Shown here piece by piece: positions 1 through 10,462 of a DNA stretch of 34,313 nucleotides. Both the position numbers and the translations under genes were made by a program. Each line of letters begins with the position of its first letter. The stretch's first letter is position 1. Source of the DNA: Nitrosomonas sp. (lineage in GTDB: Bacteria; Pseudomonadota; Gammaproteobacteria; Burkholderiales; Nitrosomonadaceae); the NCBI GenBank assembly GCA_021774205.1, contig JAJFJI010000365.1, forward strand, positions 1 to 34,313, in the 5' to 3' direction. The notes under the pieces are model-generated. The model had not been told where the DNA came from, did no database searches, and was given only the letters and a program-made list of their open reading frames with translations.

Positions 1-2024
1 GCGGTGTAGTCTTTTTCGCTTTCCATATTAACATCGTCAATATTTGATCCGCCTTTAGCAATTTCTGCGGCAACTCTTGCCAGTACGCCATGTTTATTAA
101 GCGATGAAATTTTTAAGTTGACTTTAAAGGTGGTGCTGAGATTTTTCCCCCAAGTCACATCTAACCAATTATCAGGATTTTTATGACTTTTAGTGACTGC
201 TGGGCAGTCGTGCAGGTGAATGACTAGTCCCTGATCTTTTTTAATAAAACCAACAATGTCATCGCCTGGAATAGGATGGCAACATTTAGCAAATTGGACA
301 GTTAAGCCTTCAGTTCCAAGGATCGTGATCGCTCCATTTGCTCCGCTTTCACTTGGAATGGATTCTCCAGGCGATACTAGGCGTTTTGCGATAACTGCAG
401 GTAGTTGTTTTCCAAGGGCCATATCTGCCAGCAAATCATCTTTTGATTTGACGCCACTGTCCCGGACTAGCTTTTCCCATTGTGCTTCGTTTATGGTTTC
501 CGGATCAATATTGAAAGACTGTAATGCTTGATTTAGTAAGCGTTCGCCTAACTTAACGGATTCATCATATTGTATAGTTCTAAGAAAATGACGAATGTGA
601 GAGCGTGCTCTGCCTGTAGTCACATAAGATAGCCACTTTGGATTTGGTTTTGCATACGGTGCTGTTACAATTTCAACACGATCACCACTCTTTAATTTGC
701 TGCGCAGTGGCGCACTTTCCCCGTTGATCTTAACGGCGACACAGCAATTGCCAATGTCAGTGTGAACGGCATAAGCAAAGTCCACGGCTGTCGACCCCCT
801 TGGTAACGATAATATTTTTCCTTGCGGGGTAAATACAAAGACTTCACCTGGGAATAAATCAACTTTGAGATGTTCCAGGAATTCCAGTGAATCGGTCGTG
901 TCGCTCAATGATTCAAGTAAACTTTGCAGCCATTGATTGGTTTTCATATGCAGATCGTCCAGGTCTGCGTTCGGGCTTTTGTAAAGCCAGTGTGATGCAA
1001 CACCATCTTCAGCGATTCTGTGCATCTCAGTGGTGCGAATTTGTATTTCTATTGGCAGGCCGTAAGGGCCGAGTAATGTATTGTGTAAAGATTGATAACC
1101 ATTCGCTTTAGGGATTGCAATGTAATCCTTGAATTTTCCAGGAATGGGTTTGTACAGACTATGTAGCGCGCCTAGTGCTACATAGCACGAGGGGATGTCC
1201 TTAACGATAACGCGAAAAGCATAAATATCCAACACTTCCGAAAATGTAAGGTGCTTATCCGCCATTTTGTTGTAAATGCTGTAAAGATGTTTTTCCCGCC
1301 CGTTTACTTTTACATCCAACCCGGATTCCTGTAATCGAACCTCAATTGCATTGCGAATTTTGCCAACCACTTCGCGGCGATTGCCACGTGCTGCTTTGGT
1401 TGCTTTGACCAAAACCTTGTAACGGGTCGGATAGCAATAGCAAAATCCAAGCTCCTGTAATTCCTGGTAAATATTGTTAAGTCCGAGTCGGTGCGCAATG
1501 GGTGCATAAATTTCCAGTGTTTCACGGGCAATGCGACGTTGTTTGATTGGCCGCATTACTTCAAGGGTGCGCATATTGTGTAGTCGATCAGCTAGCTTAA
1601 TAAGTATGACACGTACGTCGCGCGCCATAGCAAGCAGCATTTTGCGAAAATTTTTAGCCTGAGCATCTGTGGGCGTTTGGGATTCAATCTTATCCAGTTT
1701 GGAAACGCCATCCACAAGTTCCGCAACAGTCGCACCAAATCTTTCACTGATTTCTGTGCTCGAGATATCGGTATCTTCTACAACATCATGAAGTAGCGCT
1801 GCAGCCAGGGTATGTGCATCTAGATGCAATTCTTCAAGAATGCTTGCGACAGCAAGTGGGTGGGAGATGTAGGGCTCGCCAGTTTTACGGAATTGTCCGG
1901 AATGCGCGCCCTGACTAAATGTATAGGCAAGCTTAAGTTGGGAAACATCTTCCGGCTTAAGGTATTCTGCGGTAGCAGAAAAGAATAGCTCCGCTTCAGA
2001 CATGGATATATGCTGCATTGTCAT
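1..2024 (-). CDS. spoT: RelA/SpoT family (p)ppGpp synthetase/hydrolase, C-terminus cut by window edge
   Basis: Minus-strand translation from ~2024/2018/2003 gives MSEAELFFSATAEYLKPEDVSQLKLAYTFSQGAHSGQFRKTGEPYISHPLAVASIL..LLHDVVEDT..., typical RelA/SpoT HD domain then synthetase and TGS regions; next to rpoZ and gmk. Open at the window edge, so absent from the ORF track. Confidence 0.93.
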   Translation of the reverse strand, partial: MTMQHISMSEAELFFSATAEYLKPEDVSQLKLAYTFSQGAHSGQFRKTGEPYISHPLAVASILEELHLDAHTLAAALLHDVVEDTDISSTEISERFGATVAELVDGVSKLDKIESQTPTDAQAKNFRKMLLAMARDVRVILIKLADRLHNMRTLEVMRPIKQRRIARETLEIYAPIAHRLGLNNIYQELQELGFCYCYPTRYKVLVKATKAARGNRREVVGKIRNAIEVRLQESGLDVKVNGREKHLYSIYNKMADKHLTFSEVLDIYAFRVIVKDIPSCYVALGALHSLYKPIPGKFKDYIAIPKANGYQSLHNTLLGPYGLPIEIQIRTTEMHRIAEDGVASHWLYKSPNADLDDLHMKTNQWLQSLLESLSDTTDSLEFLEHLKVDLFPGEVFVFTPQGKILSLPRGSTAVDFAYAVHTDIGNCCVAVKINGESAPLRSKLKSGDRVEIVTAPYAKPNPKWLSYVTTGRARSHIRHFLRTIQYDESVKLGERLLNQALQSFNIDPETINEAQWEKLVRDSGVKSKDDLLADMALGKQLPAVIAKRLVSPGESIPSESGANGAITILGTEGLTVQFAKCCHPIPGDDIVGFIKKDQGLVIHLHDCPAVTKSHKNPDNWLDVTWGKNLSTTFKVNLKISSLNKHGVLARVAAEIAKGGSNIDDVNMESEKDYT

Positions 2025-2455
2025 AAATCTGGATTCTCTCGCGCCCCATCATTTTAGAAATTTGGACTGTTTGTATTCAGAATGTGCGCAACGTAGTTCT
2101 GCTACGCTAGCGGAATTCCTTGATCAGAACGGCAAAATTACAATAAATTAGTACCTAATAATTCCTAATCTAGTACTCCGTCAACTTGATATTTGCGCAT
2201 TCAGTGTTCGTAAGGTGCTTCGACACAAAGCGCTGCATCAGACAATGGTTATTCCATTCGCAAGTGCAGCAACGTGGTGGCGGAACATCTTGTGAACGCC
2301 TTGCGGGTTGACTTTTTAGCGCCCCTGGCAAGTTTGCGACTGTTTAGCTGCAAAATTGGGTTATGAAAACGTTTTGTCCATGCAAACTTTGCGTGTTTTC
2401 CTTGTTCTTAAAACCGGTGGTGGTCATGAAGGGCTATTGAGTAGGGGCTGAAAGA

Positions 2456-2662
2456 CTAAATATTCTTAGGGTTAAGAATATCAAGCTCAAATTTTCCTTG
2501 AGACAGTTCCCGTAATGCAATCACTGTCGGCTTGTCACGACCAGGCTCAATCATAGGCGCAGACCCTATTGAAAGCTGTCTGGCGCGCGCAGTCGCTGCT
2601 AAAGTCATATCAAATCGATTTGGAATTCTTTTCAAACAATCGTCAACGGTAATACGTGCCAT
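2456..2662 (-). CDS. rpoZ: DNA-directed RNA polymerase omega subunit
   Basis: [30 protein letters not shown]...; gmk-rpoZ-spoT order. Confidence 0.95.
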   Translation of the reverse strand: MARITVDDCLKRIPNRFDMTLAATARARQLSIGSAPMIEPGRDKPTVIALRELSQGKFELDILNPKNI

Positions 2663-2721
2663 AATGTGATCCTCAGTGTGGTGTGTGTTAGAAAGATAGT
2701 GATGTAAAAAGCGCCGGATGG

Positions 2722-3345
2722 TTATGATTTTTCAAGCTGTGTTATTAGCTCATGGTGATTAAGCAGTTGGCGCGTTGTTTTTATACGTTCGGCTTTTACA
2801 ATGCTAACAAGATCCTTAAGCGCGCCCTCCAATCTATCGTTAATAATAGCATAATCGAATTCATCTATATGGCCGACTTCTTCCCGTACAGCAGTTAGTC
2901 TTTGTTTGATGATCTCAGGATTATCTTGTCCCCGTGTTTTTAAGCGTTCTGCTAAGGTATGGGGTGATGGTGGGAGTATGAAAATTCCTATTGATTGAGG
3001 AAAAAATTTGCGCACCTGCTGCGCACCTTGGCAGTCTATTTCAAGCAGGATGTCTTTGCCTGATGAGATGGCTTCGTTTATCCATTTTTGTGAAGTTCCA
3101 TATAGGTTTCCATAAACTACCGCGCTTTCAAGAAATTCACCTTGCGCTTGCATTTGCTTAAAATCCGCTTTGCTGATGAAATGATAATCGCGCCCATTAA
3201 TTTCCTCCGATCGTGGGGGACGTGAAGTATGTGAGATTGATAAACTTAGGTTGGGGTCGGTTTGCAATAATGCCCTTACCAGACTGGTTTTCCCTGTACC
3301 AGAGGGGGCACTGATAATAAATAAAATGCCTTTTGTTGTCTTCAT
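2722..3345 (-). CDS. gmk: Guanylate kinase
   Basis: [19 protein letters not shown]-loop, [21 protein letters not shown] motif. Confidence 0.97.
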   Translation of the reverse strand: MKTTKGILFIISAPSGTGKTSLVRALLQTDPNLSLSISHTSRPPRSEEINGRDYHFISKADFKQMQAQGEFLESAVVYGNLYGTSQKWINEAISSGKDILLEIDCQGAQQVRKFFPQSIGIFILPPSPHTLAERLKTRGQDNPEIIKQRLTAVREEVGHIDEFDYAIINDRLEGALKDLVSIVKAERIKTTRQLLNHHELITQLEKS

Positions 3346-3361
3346 GCTGGCCCCGTTAAAC

Positions 3362-3592
3362 TTAAAAACTGCAGTTGGATGGTGTAGTACGCTGTGCTTT
3401 GTTCCTGGTAAGGCGCAATGAGGCGTTATAGCGTGTTATTACAACAAATCGCAAAGCTGACAGAGACGAACGGCAACGCATTATAAGTGCCATAGCCGTA
3501 TTCGCCCATAAGGCCAACGAAGTAACTGAGTATATGCAATTAAAATTTATTTGGTTAGTTTTCATTTGTGGCGATCAACGGCGGTTTTTAGG
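3362..3592 (+). pseudogene. Possible degraded coding remnant
   Basis: The + frame reads ..VITTNRKADRDERQRIISAIAVFAHKANEVTEYMQL.. with an in-frame TAG upstream; no intact gene model. Confidence 0.25.
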
Positions 3593-4069
3593 TTAAAGAA
3601 GAGTGGTGCTATATTAACCCGTAAATTAGATAAATTCACGCATCAACATCTTTGCAGGAAAATTTTTGAAAAAAATGTCGCGTAATGAAGAATGCGGGCG
3701 CTAAGGGAAACTGATTGGCCAAATGATTAGCCCAAAATCTGTCATCTTCATTAAGCTTTTGGAATATTGCTAGTACTCTGTCAAGTTAGTATTGATGGGT
3801 TCAGCGTTACGCAGATGATCCAATCCTGCTTTGTGGCCTTTGTACAGGGCTGGCCATTTCCAGCGAGGGCTGTCTAACCGTCAACCACTTCCCGAATCCA
3901 ATATGTAATTATTCAGTACATCGCAGTGACTGTTCAGATTGCTCCTAAAACTCGTCAGTTCAAGGCGCAAAATATGAGTTTACATGTGACAATGATCATT
4001 TTGTAACGCCGAAATGGCGGATTTGAGGGGTAAGCTGAATAGTTGCGTCAATATTAGCATGACGGAGTA

Positions 4070-5629
4070 TTAGCGAAAAGCAGTTATTACATGTTCTTTT
4101 AATTGCTTGATAAGCGTTTTCTCATCTGATGAAATACCTTCTGGCGCTTCCAATTTTCGGTCAGCGTAAAGTAAGCCAATTGGTTTATTATTCTTAATCA
4201 TTGGCAGCATGATGAAACTGAGCGCATCGGGCAATAAAGCTTGATGCCATGCTGGAATAAGATTGTGTATTTTTACGTCTGCAGCATTGGAAATAAATAA
4301 ATCCACCCCTTTTTCAATCACCAGATGAAATAAGTCTTGAGATGAAGTTACGGGAAAAAAGAAAGCGCTCTGGCGTGTGGCATGGTCTTCTCCCAAAGAA
4401 CTGTACGCTTGAAATTGGTTGGTTTGTGTATTTTTCAAACAAACTGTCGCAAATCGAAAACCGAGACCGTAGTATATGGTTTTCAGGAATAATGTAATTA
4501 AATTTTTATTATTAAAATCATGGCTGGCAATCAATCTTGTGATATCTTGATTGCCAGCCATGAGTAGTTTTTTCGAATTAAACGGTTTGCCACTTGAATG
4601 GGTTTCAGCAACTTGTGACCCACTTGTGTCGTCATGTTTGACAAGCAGTTCTTTGGAATCTACATTTGTTTTGCTATTTGGATCAATTTGATATTTAAGA
4701 TTTGCGCTTTCGGTTAATACCTGCGTATGCTTTTCTGCATTGATAAATAATTGTTCCAAGCTGGTTTCATCCAGATGCAATGATTTGCCAAATCGAGCTA
4801 TTAGTGCCTCATTAGTTTGGTCTTTTTTGTCCTGATCGGTTGCCTCTAGTATCAGCGGTACAACCGCTTCACTAAAAATAACAGCTTGCCACATCCATTC
4901 TTGCCGGGTTTTAGGGGGCGTTAAGGCTCTGGGAGAAAAAATTTTCATGGCCTGAATAATTGCATCGGGAATTTGCCATTTTTCTAGGGCAATTTCAGTC
5001 AACATATCAAAGCTGTAACCAAGTTTTAATTTCGATGCTTGCGTTGGGGTTTGGATATCCAATTTTACCAGCACCATAATATCTTCATATAATTTTTCGT
5101 CATAAGCCGCTACTAACAAACGGCCTATGTTTTTAAACAATGCTGCAATCGCTACTTCTTCGGCATCTTTGAAATGTATGCGCTTGGCGAGTTCACGTCC
5201 TATCACACTAGCAGTCAGTGCGCGCGCCAGCTCATTGCGAACGCACTGCGCCTTTTTGCCTGGCATGTTATCGACTAAAATTATTGCCAGTGCGCAAGTT
5301 TTAACCGTGTTCAGTCCGAGTAAATGAATCGCTTTTGAAATATTTGTGACTTCTTTCCCAGAGACAGAGCGAAAATTAACTGAATTTGATAAACGCAAAA
5401 TTTTCTGAGTCAATGAAACATCAGATAGTACAAACTGCGCGAGCTCTTGTATCGACCCATTGCTCGATGATGATAGCTTTACTAGGCGTGATACAGTGCT
5501 GCCAAAAGTTGGGAGATCAGAATTCTTGCATATCGCTTCTATCAAATTATCTGTCATAGCAATTGTGTTATCACTGCTGGGCGCAGTGATATCAGAAGCG
5601 TTGGTAATAACCTGTGAGTTATTTTGCAC
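4070..5629 (-). CDS. HDOD domain protein with C-terminal GAF-like region
   Basis: N-term LPTFGSTVSRLVKLSSSSNGSIQELAQFVLSDVSLTQKILRLSNS (HDOD type); C-term GLGFRFATVCL..GLLYADRK GAF-like. Confidence 0.85.
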   Translation of the reverse strand: MQNNSQVITNASDITAPSSDNTIAMTDNLIEAICKNSDLPTFGSTVSRLVKLSSSSNGSIQELAQFVLSDVSLTQKILRLSNSVNFRSVSGKEVTNISKAIHLLGLNTVKTCALAIILVDNMPGKKAQCVRNELARALTASVIGRELAKRIHFKDAEEVAIAALFKNIGRLLVAAYDEKLYEDIMVLVKLDIQTPTQASKLKLGYSFDMLTEIALEKWQIPDAIIQAMKIFSPRALTPPKTRQEWMWQAVIFSEAVVPLILEATDQDKKDQTNEALIARFGKSLHLDETSLEQLFINAEKHTQVLTESANLKYQIDPNSKTNVDSKELLVKHDDTSGSQVAETHSSGKPFNSKKLLMAGNQDITRLIASHDFNNKNLITLFLKTIYYGLGFRFATVCLKNTQTNQFQAYSSLGEDHATRQSAFFFPVTSSQDLFHLVIEKGVDLFISNAADVKIHNLIPAWHQALLPDALSFIMLPMIKNNKPIGLLYADRKLEAPEGISSDEKTLIKQLKEHVITAFR

Positions 5630-5882
5630 TTTTATTGATCTGGGCTAAAAGGTTCTTTATGGTGAAAATCAGCGTCTTTTTATAAAGAAGTAAACTCCAC
5701 CTGAAAATGTTGGTCCCTGCTAAAGCATATGCCAGCAGAATGTGATACGTAAATGTATGACATTACAGACTTTATATCGACATAAAACTAAGAAAATTGA
5801 AAAACTTTTGTAACTATTCAGTACATCGCAGTAGCGGTTTAGTATTGATAGGTTCAGCGATTCGGGAAGTGTTGACCGTTAG

Positions 5883-6347
5883 TTACCCAATGCCATGTTT
5901 TTCAAAATAGCACTGATGATATTCTTCGGCAGGATAAAATAGGTTGGCTGGTAAAATTTTTGTTACGACAGGGTCTCGCCAATAACCACTAAGATTTTGT
6001 TCGTTCTTGGATATTTCTGCGGCGGACTTTTGTTCGGGTGTGAAAAAAAATATAACGGAACGGTATTGGGAGCCGATATCAGCGCCTTGTCGGTCTTGCG
6101 TGGTTGGGTTGTGGCAGCGCCAGAATGTATCAAGTAGCGTTTTGAAATTTATCTGGCGTGGATCATATTCAACTTGTACGACTTCAATATGGCCCGTGCT
6201 GCCAGTACAAACATCTGAATAGATCGGATTATCGGTATGGCCGCCAGCGTAGCCGCATGTTGTCTTGGCTACGCCGTTTATTTTGCGAAAAGCGGCTTCT
6301 ACGCCCCAGAAACAGCCTGCGCCGAAAATTACTTTTTCTTTTGTCAC
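5883..6347 (-). CDS. msrA: Peptide-methionine (S)-S-oxide reductase
   Basis: VIFGAGCFWGVEAAFRKINGV..GYAGG active-site motif. Confidence 0.97.
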   Translation of the reverse strand: MTKEKVIFGAGCFWGVEAAFRKINGVAKTTCGYAGGHTDNPIYSDVCTGSTGHIEVVQVEYDPRQINFKTLLDTFWRCHNPTTQDRQGADIGSQYRSVIFFFTPEQKSAAEISKNEQNLSGYWRDPVVTKILPANLFYPAEEYHQCYFEKHGIG

Positions 6348-6385
6348 GGTAACGTTGAGTCCATCAATACGAGTATGACGGTGTA

Positions 6386-7036
6386 TTAGTCATTTGTTTC
6401 TCTTTCTTTACGTGTCTTCTCGATTAATTTTTCTAAAATTTTAATGGTGTTTTCCGGACTTCCGCCCATGCTGCCACTGGTTAAATATTTACCGTCAACG
6501 ACGATTGAAGGCGTGCCAGTGAGCTCGTATTGCCGCGACATCTGGGTGGATCTGGCAACCTGGTTCTGTACTGAGAATGAGTGATAGGCTTTTTCAAATT
6601 TTTCTCGTTCTATGCCTTGTTTCTCAACCCAGTCAAATAAAATGGGTTCTTTATTGAGGTCAATTTTATCACGATGGATGGCGTCATAGACCTTGTCGTG
6701 AAGTATTTCTGATTCTTGAATGGCTTCTATTGTGTAAAAAATTTTGGCGCCCGATACCCAATTGGGGCGGAAGATTGTCGGTACATAACGAAAACTTACG
6801 TCATCGGGTTTATTTTTTAACCAGGTCTTAATATGTGGATGTAATTTGTCGCAATGTGGACACCCGTACCAGAAAAATTCGAGCACCTCGATTTTTTCCT
6901 TGTTTTCTGTCGGTTGAGGGTTTGTGAGGGTGGTGTAATCTTTCCCCTCTGTGATTCCCGTGCTTGCCATTGTTAAACTAGCAAAGCCAATGCTGAAAAA
7001 TAGAAATAATGCGGTAATAAATCGGACTGAATTCAT
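6386..7036 (-). CDS. dsbA: Thiol:disulfide interchange protein, DsbA family
   Basis: Signal peptide, EFFWYGCPHCDKLHP CxxC thioredoxin motif, TGTPSIVVDGKY cis-Pro loop. Confidence 0.92.
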   Translation of the reverse strand: MNSVRFITALFLFFSIGFASLTMASTGITEGKDYTTLTNPQPTENKEKIEVLEFFWYGCPHCDKLHPHIKTWLKNKPDDVSFRYVPTIFRPNWVSGAKIFYTIEAIQESEILHDKVYDAIHRDKIDLNKEPILFDWVEKQGIEREKFEKAYHSFSVQNQVARSTQMSRQYELTGTPSIVVDGKYLTSGSMGGSPENTIKILEKLIEKTRKERETND

Positions 7037-7195
7037 TTTTTCTCCTCAACGTAAGTCACTTTTGACGGCAGACAGGATGATACATCAGCGATAGATAGCT
7101 GTAATTGGTAATAATAAGCATGTTACCCCGGATTGTTTATTTGGTGAGTAATCATTTGTATCGATCAATTGCGGTTTTTTGGGGCAATAAAAGTG

Positions 7196-7801
7196 TCATT
7201 GTGGGTTTTCGCGTACTTTGATGAAGCTGACTTCGATACTGTTTTGTTGTAAAGAAGTGCGTACTTGATTAACGTTGTCCATTTCTGTAAACGGGCCAAT
7301 TCTGACTCGGTGCCAGAGTCCTTTCTCGGGTAAGTTCGCGGACTGGATGGTGGCAACTACGCCCAATAAAGCAAGTCTTGCTTTTAGATTTTCTGCTTCT
7401 TCGGTGCTTCTGAATGCGCCAGCTTGAAGAAAATATTGTTCTGAAGGGATGTTGCTTGTTCGGTTTTCTGTTGTTGGTGCAGCTTGTTGTTGGATAGCCT
7501 GTTCTAAATCCTGCTCAACCATGGGTTCTTCAATACCCGGCAGGATTTTATAAAAATCAAATTTAGGTTTTTCATCAACTTCAGCTATTTTTTTTTCGAT
7601 GGGTATATCAATTTGCGTTTCTTTTTGGGTGGTCGTCTTTTTTTCTTCGGTTAGAAAAGGGCTGGGTGCCTGACTGATGTACATCCAAACACCTATGGCA
7701 CTGACAAGGCCAAGCGTATAACCTATAAAGATTCCAGCAATCAGTGAGCTGCTGCTTTTTCTGGTTGTGGATGTCTTACGGGATTTGTAATCTCGGCTCA
7801 T
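7196..7801 (-). CDS. SPOR domain membrane protein
   Basis: Single N-terminal TM; C-term YFLQAGAFRSTEEAENLKARLALLG..HRVRIGPF SPOR signature; next to argS. Confidence 0.9.
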   Translation of the reverse strand: MSRDYKSRKTSTTRKSSSSLIAGIFIGYTLGLVSAIGVWMYISQAPSPFLTEEKKTTTQKETQIDIPIEKKIAEVDEKPKFDFYKILPGIEEPMVEQDLEQAIQQQAAPTTENRTSNIPSEQYFLQAGAFRSTEEAENLKARLALLGVVATIQSANLPEKGLWHRVRIGPFTEMDNVNQVRTSLQQNSIEVSFIKVRENPQ

Positions 7802-7823
7802 GGGGATCCTTCTATATTTTTTG

Positions 7824-9581
7824 TTACATTTTTTCCGGGGCAGATACGTCTAGTAGGGCGAGTCCATTGCGCAATACTTGCTGAACCGAAGCAACGAGTG
7901 CTAACCGAGCATGTCGTAATGGTATTTCTGTTACCAGAAAACGTGTTGCATTATAGTAACTATGAAATTCGCTTGCCAGTTCTCGAAGGTAAAAAGCGAT
8001 AAGATGCGGTGCTGATTCCCTTGCTGCGGATTCAACCATATCAGGGAAATCAATGAGTTTCTGTAGTAATGCTAGTTCCATAGGACTGGTCAGCATTGTA
8101 GTGTCTGTGCTGTGCAGTATCGCTGCATCTTCGTCCCATTGTGCCATTACACTACAAACCCGGGCATAGGCATATTGAATATAATATACGGGATTGTCAT
8201 TGCTTTGTGATTTGGCTAAATCCAGATCAAAATCCAAATGCTGATCACTTTTTCGCATGACATAAAAAAAACGTGCGGCATCTTTACCCACTTCCCGCCG
8301 AAGGTCCCGAAGTGTTACAAATTCACCGGAACGGGTAGACATAGGCGCTTTTTTCCCTTCTCGATAGAGCACAGCAAATTGTACTAGTGAGATTTCAAGC
8401 TTCGCAGGATCAAGTGCCAATGCCTGAATGGCGCCTTTTATTCGAGAAACATAACCGTGGTGGTCTGCTCCCCATACATCAATCATCTGATCAAAACCAC
8501 GTTCAAACTTGTTGAGATGGTAAGCAATATCGGAAGCGAAATAAGTAAATTGTCCGTTTTCACGCTGTACGACGCGATCTTTTTCGTCACCAAAGTGGGT
8601 TGAACGGAACCATGTGGCGCCATCTTGTTGGTACAAATAGTTTTTTTTCTCGAGTAACTCGACCGCATGTGCCACCATACCATTGTCAAATAATGATTGT
8701 TCTGAGAGCCAAGTGTCAAATTCGACGCCAAATTCCATTAAATCATTGCGGCAGTCGCCCAGCTGTTCGGTAAGGGCAAAATTATGGATATACGCATAAT
8801 CTTCACCCAATATCTTTTTTGCACTGACAATCCATTTATTTAATTGTTCTTCTTCATCAACTTCTATTTCCAAGGGGGTTGAGGAAAGATTTTGTAACAG
8901 CAGATCGGGCTGATGGACATAGCGTTTTCCATGCGCTTTTTCTATCAGCTGCGCCATGTCGCGCACATACTCACCTTGATAAGCGTTTTTGGGGAATGGG
9001 ATGGTGAAGCCATTGAGTTGCAAGTAGCGTAACCAGGTGGAAAGTGCCAGTATGTCCATTTGACGTCCAGCATCATTGACATAGTATTCACGTGTAACGG
9101 TAAAACCAGCGGCAGCTAAGATGTTGGCAAGACTTGCGCCGAATGCTGCGCCGCGTCCGTGACCGACATGTAATGGCCCGGTTGGATTAGCTGAAACGAA
9201 TTCCACTTGGATTTTTTTACCTGCGCCAATATTTTGATGGCCGAAATTACTGCCATGCTTTAATACATAATATGGGAATTGTTGTTTAGCTGAAATTTGA
9301 AGAAACAGATTGATAAATCCAGCGCCTGCGACCTCGGCTTTTTCCAGGTAAGGTGAGGGGGGTAGGGCATCAATGAGTAACGTGGCGATTTCCCGGGGAT
9401 TTTTGTGTAAAGGCTTGGCCAGTTGCATAGCCAAATTGCAGGAGTAATCACCATGTTTAGCTTGCTTAGTGCGGGCCAACTCAATGCGTGTAGTTAAATC
9501 AGAGGATGCTACCTTGCTCGCGGCGTGATGCAGAAGTTCGGCAAAATGTGATTTAAAGTTGGGCTGGTTAGGCAGTATCAT
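7824..9581 (-). CDS. argS: Arginyl-tRNA synthetase
   Basis: VEFVSANPTGPLHVGHGRGAAFG (HIGH motif), MSTRSGEFVTLRDL. Confidence 0.97.
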   Translation of the reverse strand: MILPNQPNFKSHFAELLHHAASKVASSDLTTRIELARTKQAKHGDYSCNLAMQLAKPLHKNPREIATLLIDALPPSPYLEKAEVAGAGFINLFLQISAKQQFPYYVLKHGSNFGHQNIGAGKKIQVEFVSANPTGPLHVGHGRGAAFGASLANILAAAGFTVTREYYVNDAGRQMDILALSTWLRYLQLNGFTIPFPKNAYQGEYVRDMAQLIEKAHGKRYVHQPDLLLQNLSSTPLEIEVDEEEQLNKWIVSAKKILGEDYAYIHNFALTEQLGDCRNDLMEFGVEFDTWLSEQSLFDNGMVAHAVELLEKKNYLYQQDGATWFRSTHFGDEKDRVVQRENGQFTYFASDIAYHLNKFERGFDQMIDVWGADHHGYVSRIKGAIQALALDPAKLEISLVQFAVLYREGKKAPMSTRSGEFVTLRDLRREVGKDAARFFYVMRKSDQHLDFDLDLAKSQSNDNPVYYIQYAYARVCSVMAQWDEDAAILHSTDTTMLTSPMELALLQKLIDFPDMVESAARESAPHLIAFYLRELASEFHSYYNATRFLVTEIPLRHARLALVASVQQVLRNGLALLDVSAPEKM

Positions 9582-9697
9582 GGCTGGAAGTTGATTTTGT
9601 AGCCGTTATTATAGCGGGATTAAGGCAGTTTTAGTATGTAAGTTTTTGTTGCTGGCTAACTTTTGTGGTGGGTTTTGATACTGAATTTTGGGAAAAA

Positions 9698-10462
9698 TCA
9701 GCTTTCGTTAGTGGTGGCCGGTATGGTCGTTAGTTGTTGCCGGTATGTTTCAAATAAACAGATCCCCGCACTGACTGAAACATTGAGGCTTTCCACGTTG
9801 CCCAGCATGGGAATGCGTGTTATTTGGTCGCAGTTTTCTCGCGTTAATCGCCGCATACCTTGTCCTTCTGCGCCTAAAACCCAGGCAACGGGTCCATGAA
9901 GGTTAAGCGTATTCAGATCGCAATCTGCATTGCTATCGGTTCCAATGACCCATATACCCCGTTGTTTTAGTGTCCGTATCGTACGGGCCAGATTGGTGAC
10001 TGGGATAAAGGGGATGGTATCTGCTGCACCGCTGGCAACTTTGTGTACTGTGGCGGTAAGACCGACAGCGCGGTCTTTCGGTGCTATGACGGCATGAACG
10101 CCAAAAGCATCGGCAACGCGTAAACATGCGCCTAAATTATGCGGATCTTGTACGCCATCCAGCACAAGAAGTCGCGCGGGTTCGGAAAGTGTTTCTAGTA
10201 CATCTTCAATAGAGAGATAACCTCGTGTTGTATCAACGATGGCTGTTATACCCTGATGACGCTTGTTGCCTGTTATTTTGTCAAGCCTCTCGTGATCGCA
10301 GGATATCAATCGAATATCTTTGAATTCAGCAAGTTTTATTAATTCGCGGGCTCGTTGATCGCGACGATCGGCGTCAATGAAAATTTCTTTGATGCTATCT
10401 GGATTCTGTCGTAAACGGCTGGTAACCGCATGAAAACCAAATATCGGACGGGTGTTAGACAT
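9698..10462 (-). CDS. rlmB: 23S rRNA (guanosine-2'-O-)-methyltransferase, SpoU family
   Basis: LLVLDGVQDPHNLGACLRVADAFGVHAVIAP, VLGAEGQGMRRL, SLNVSVSAGICLFE. Confidence 0.95.
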   Translation of the reverse strand: MSNTRPIFGFHAVTSRLRQNPDSIKEIFIDADRRDQRARELIKLAEFKDIRLISCDHERLDKITGNKRHQGITAIVDTTRGYLSIEDVLETLSEPARLLVLDGVQDPHNLGACLRVADAFGVHAVIAPKDRAVGLTATVHKVASGAADTIPFIPVTNLARTIRTLKQRGIWVIGTDSNADCDLNTLNLHGPVAWVLGAEGQGMRRLTRENCDQITRIPMLGNVESLNVSVSAGICLFETYRQQLTTIPATTNES

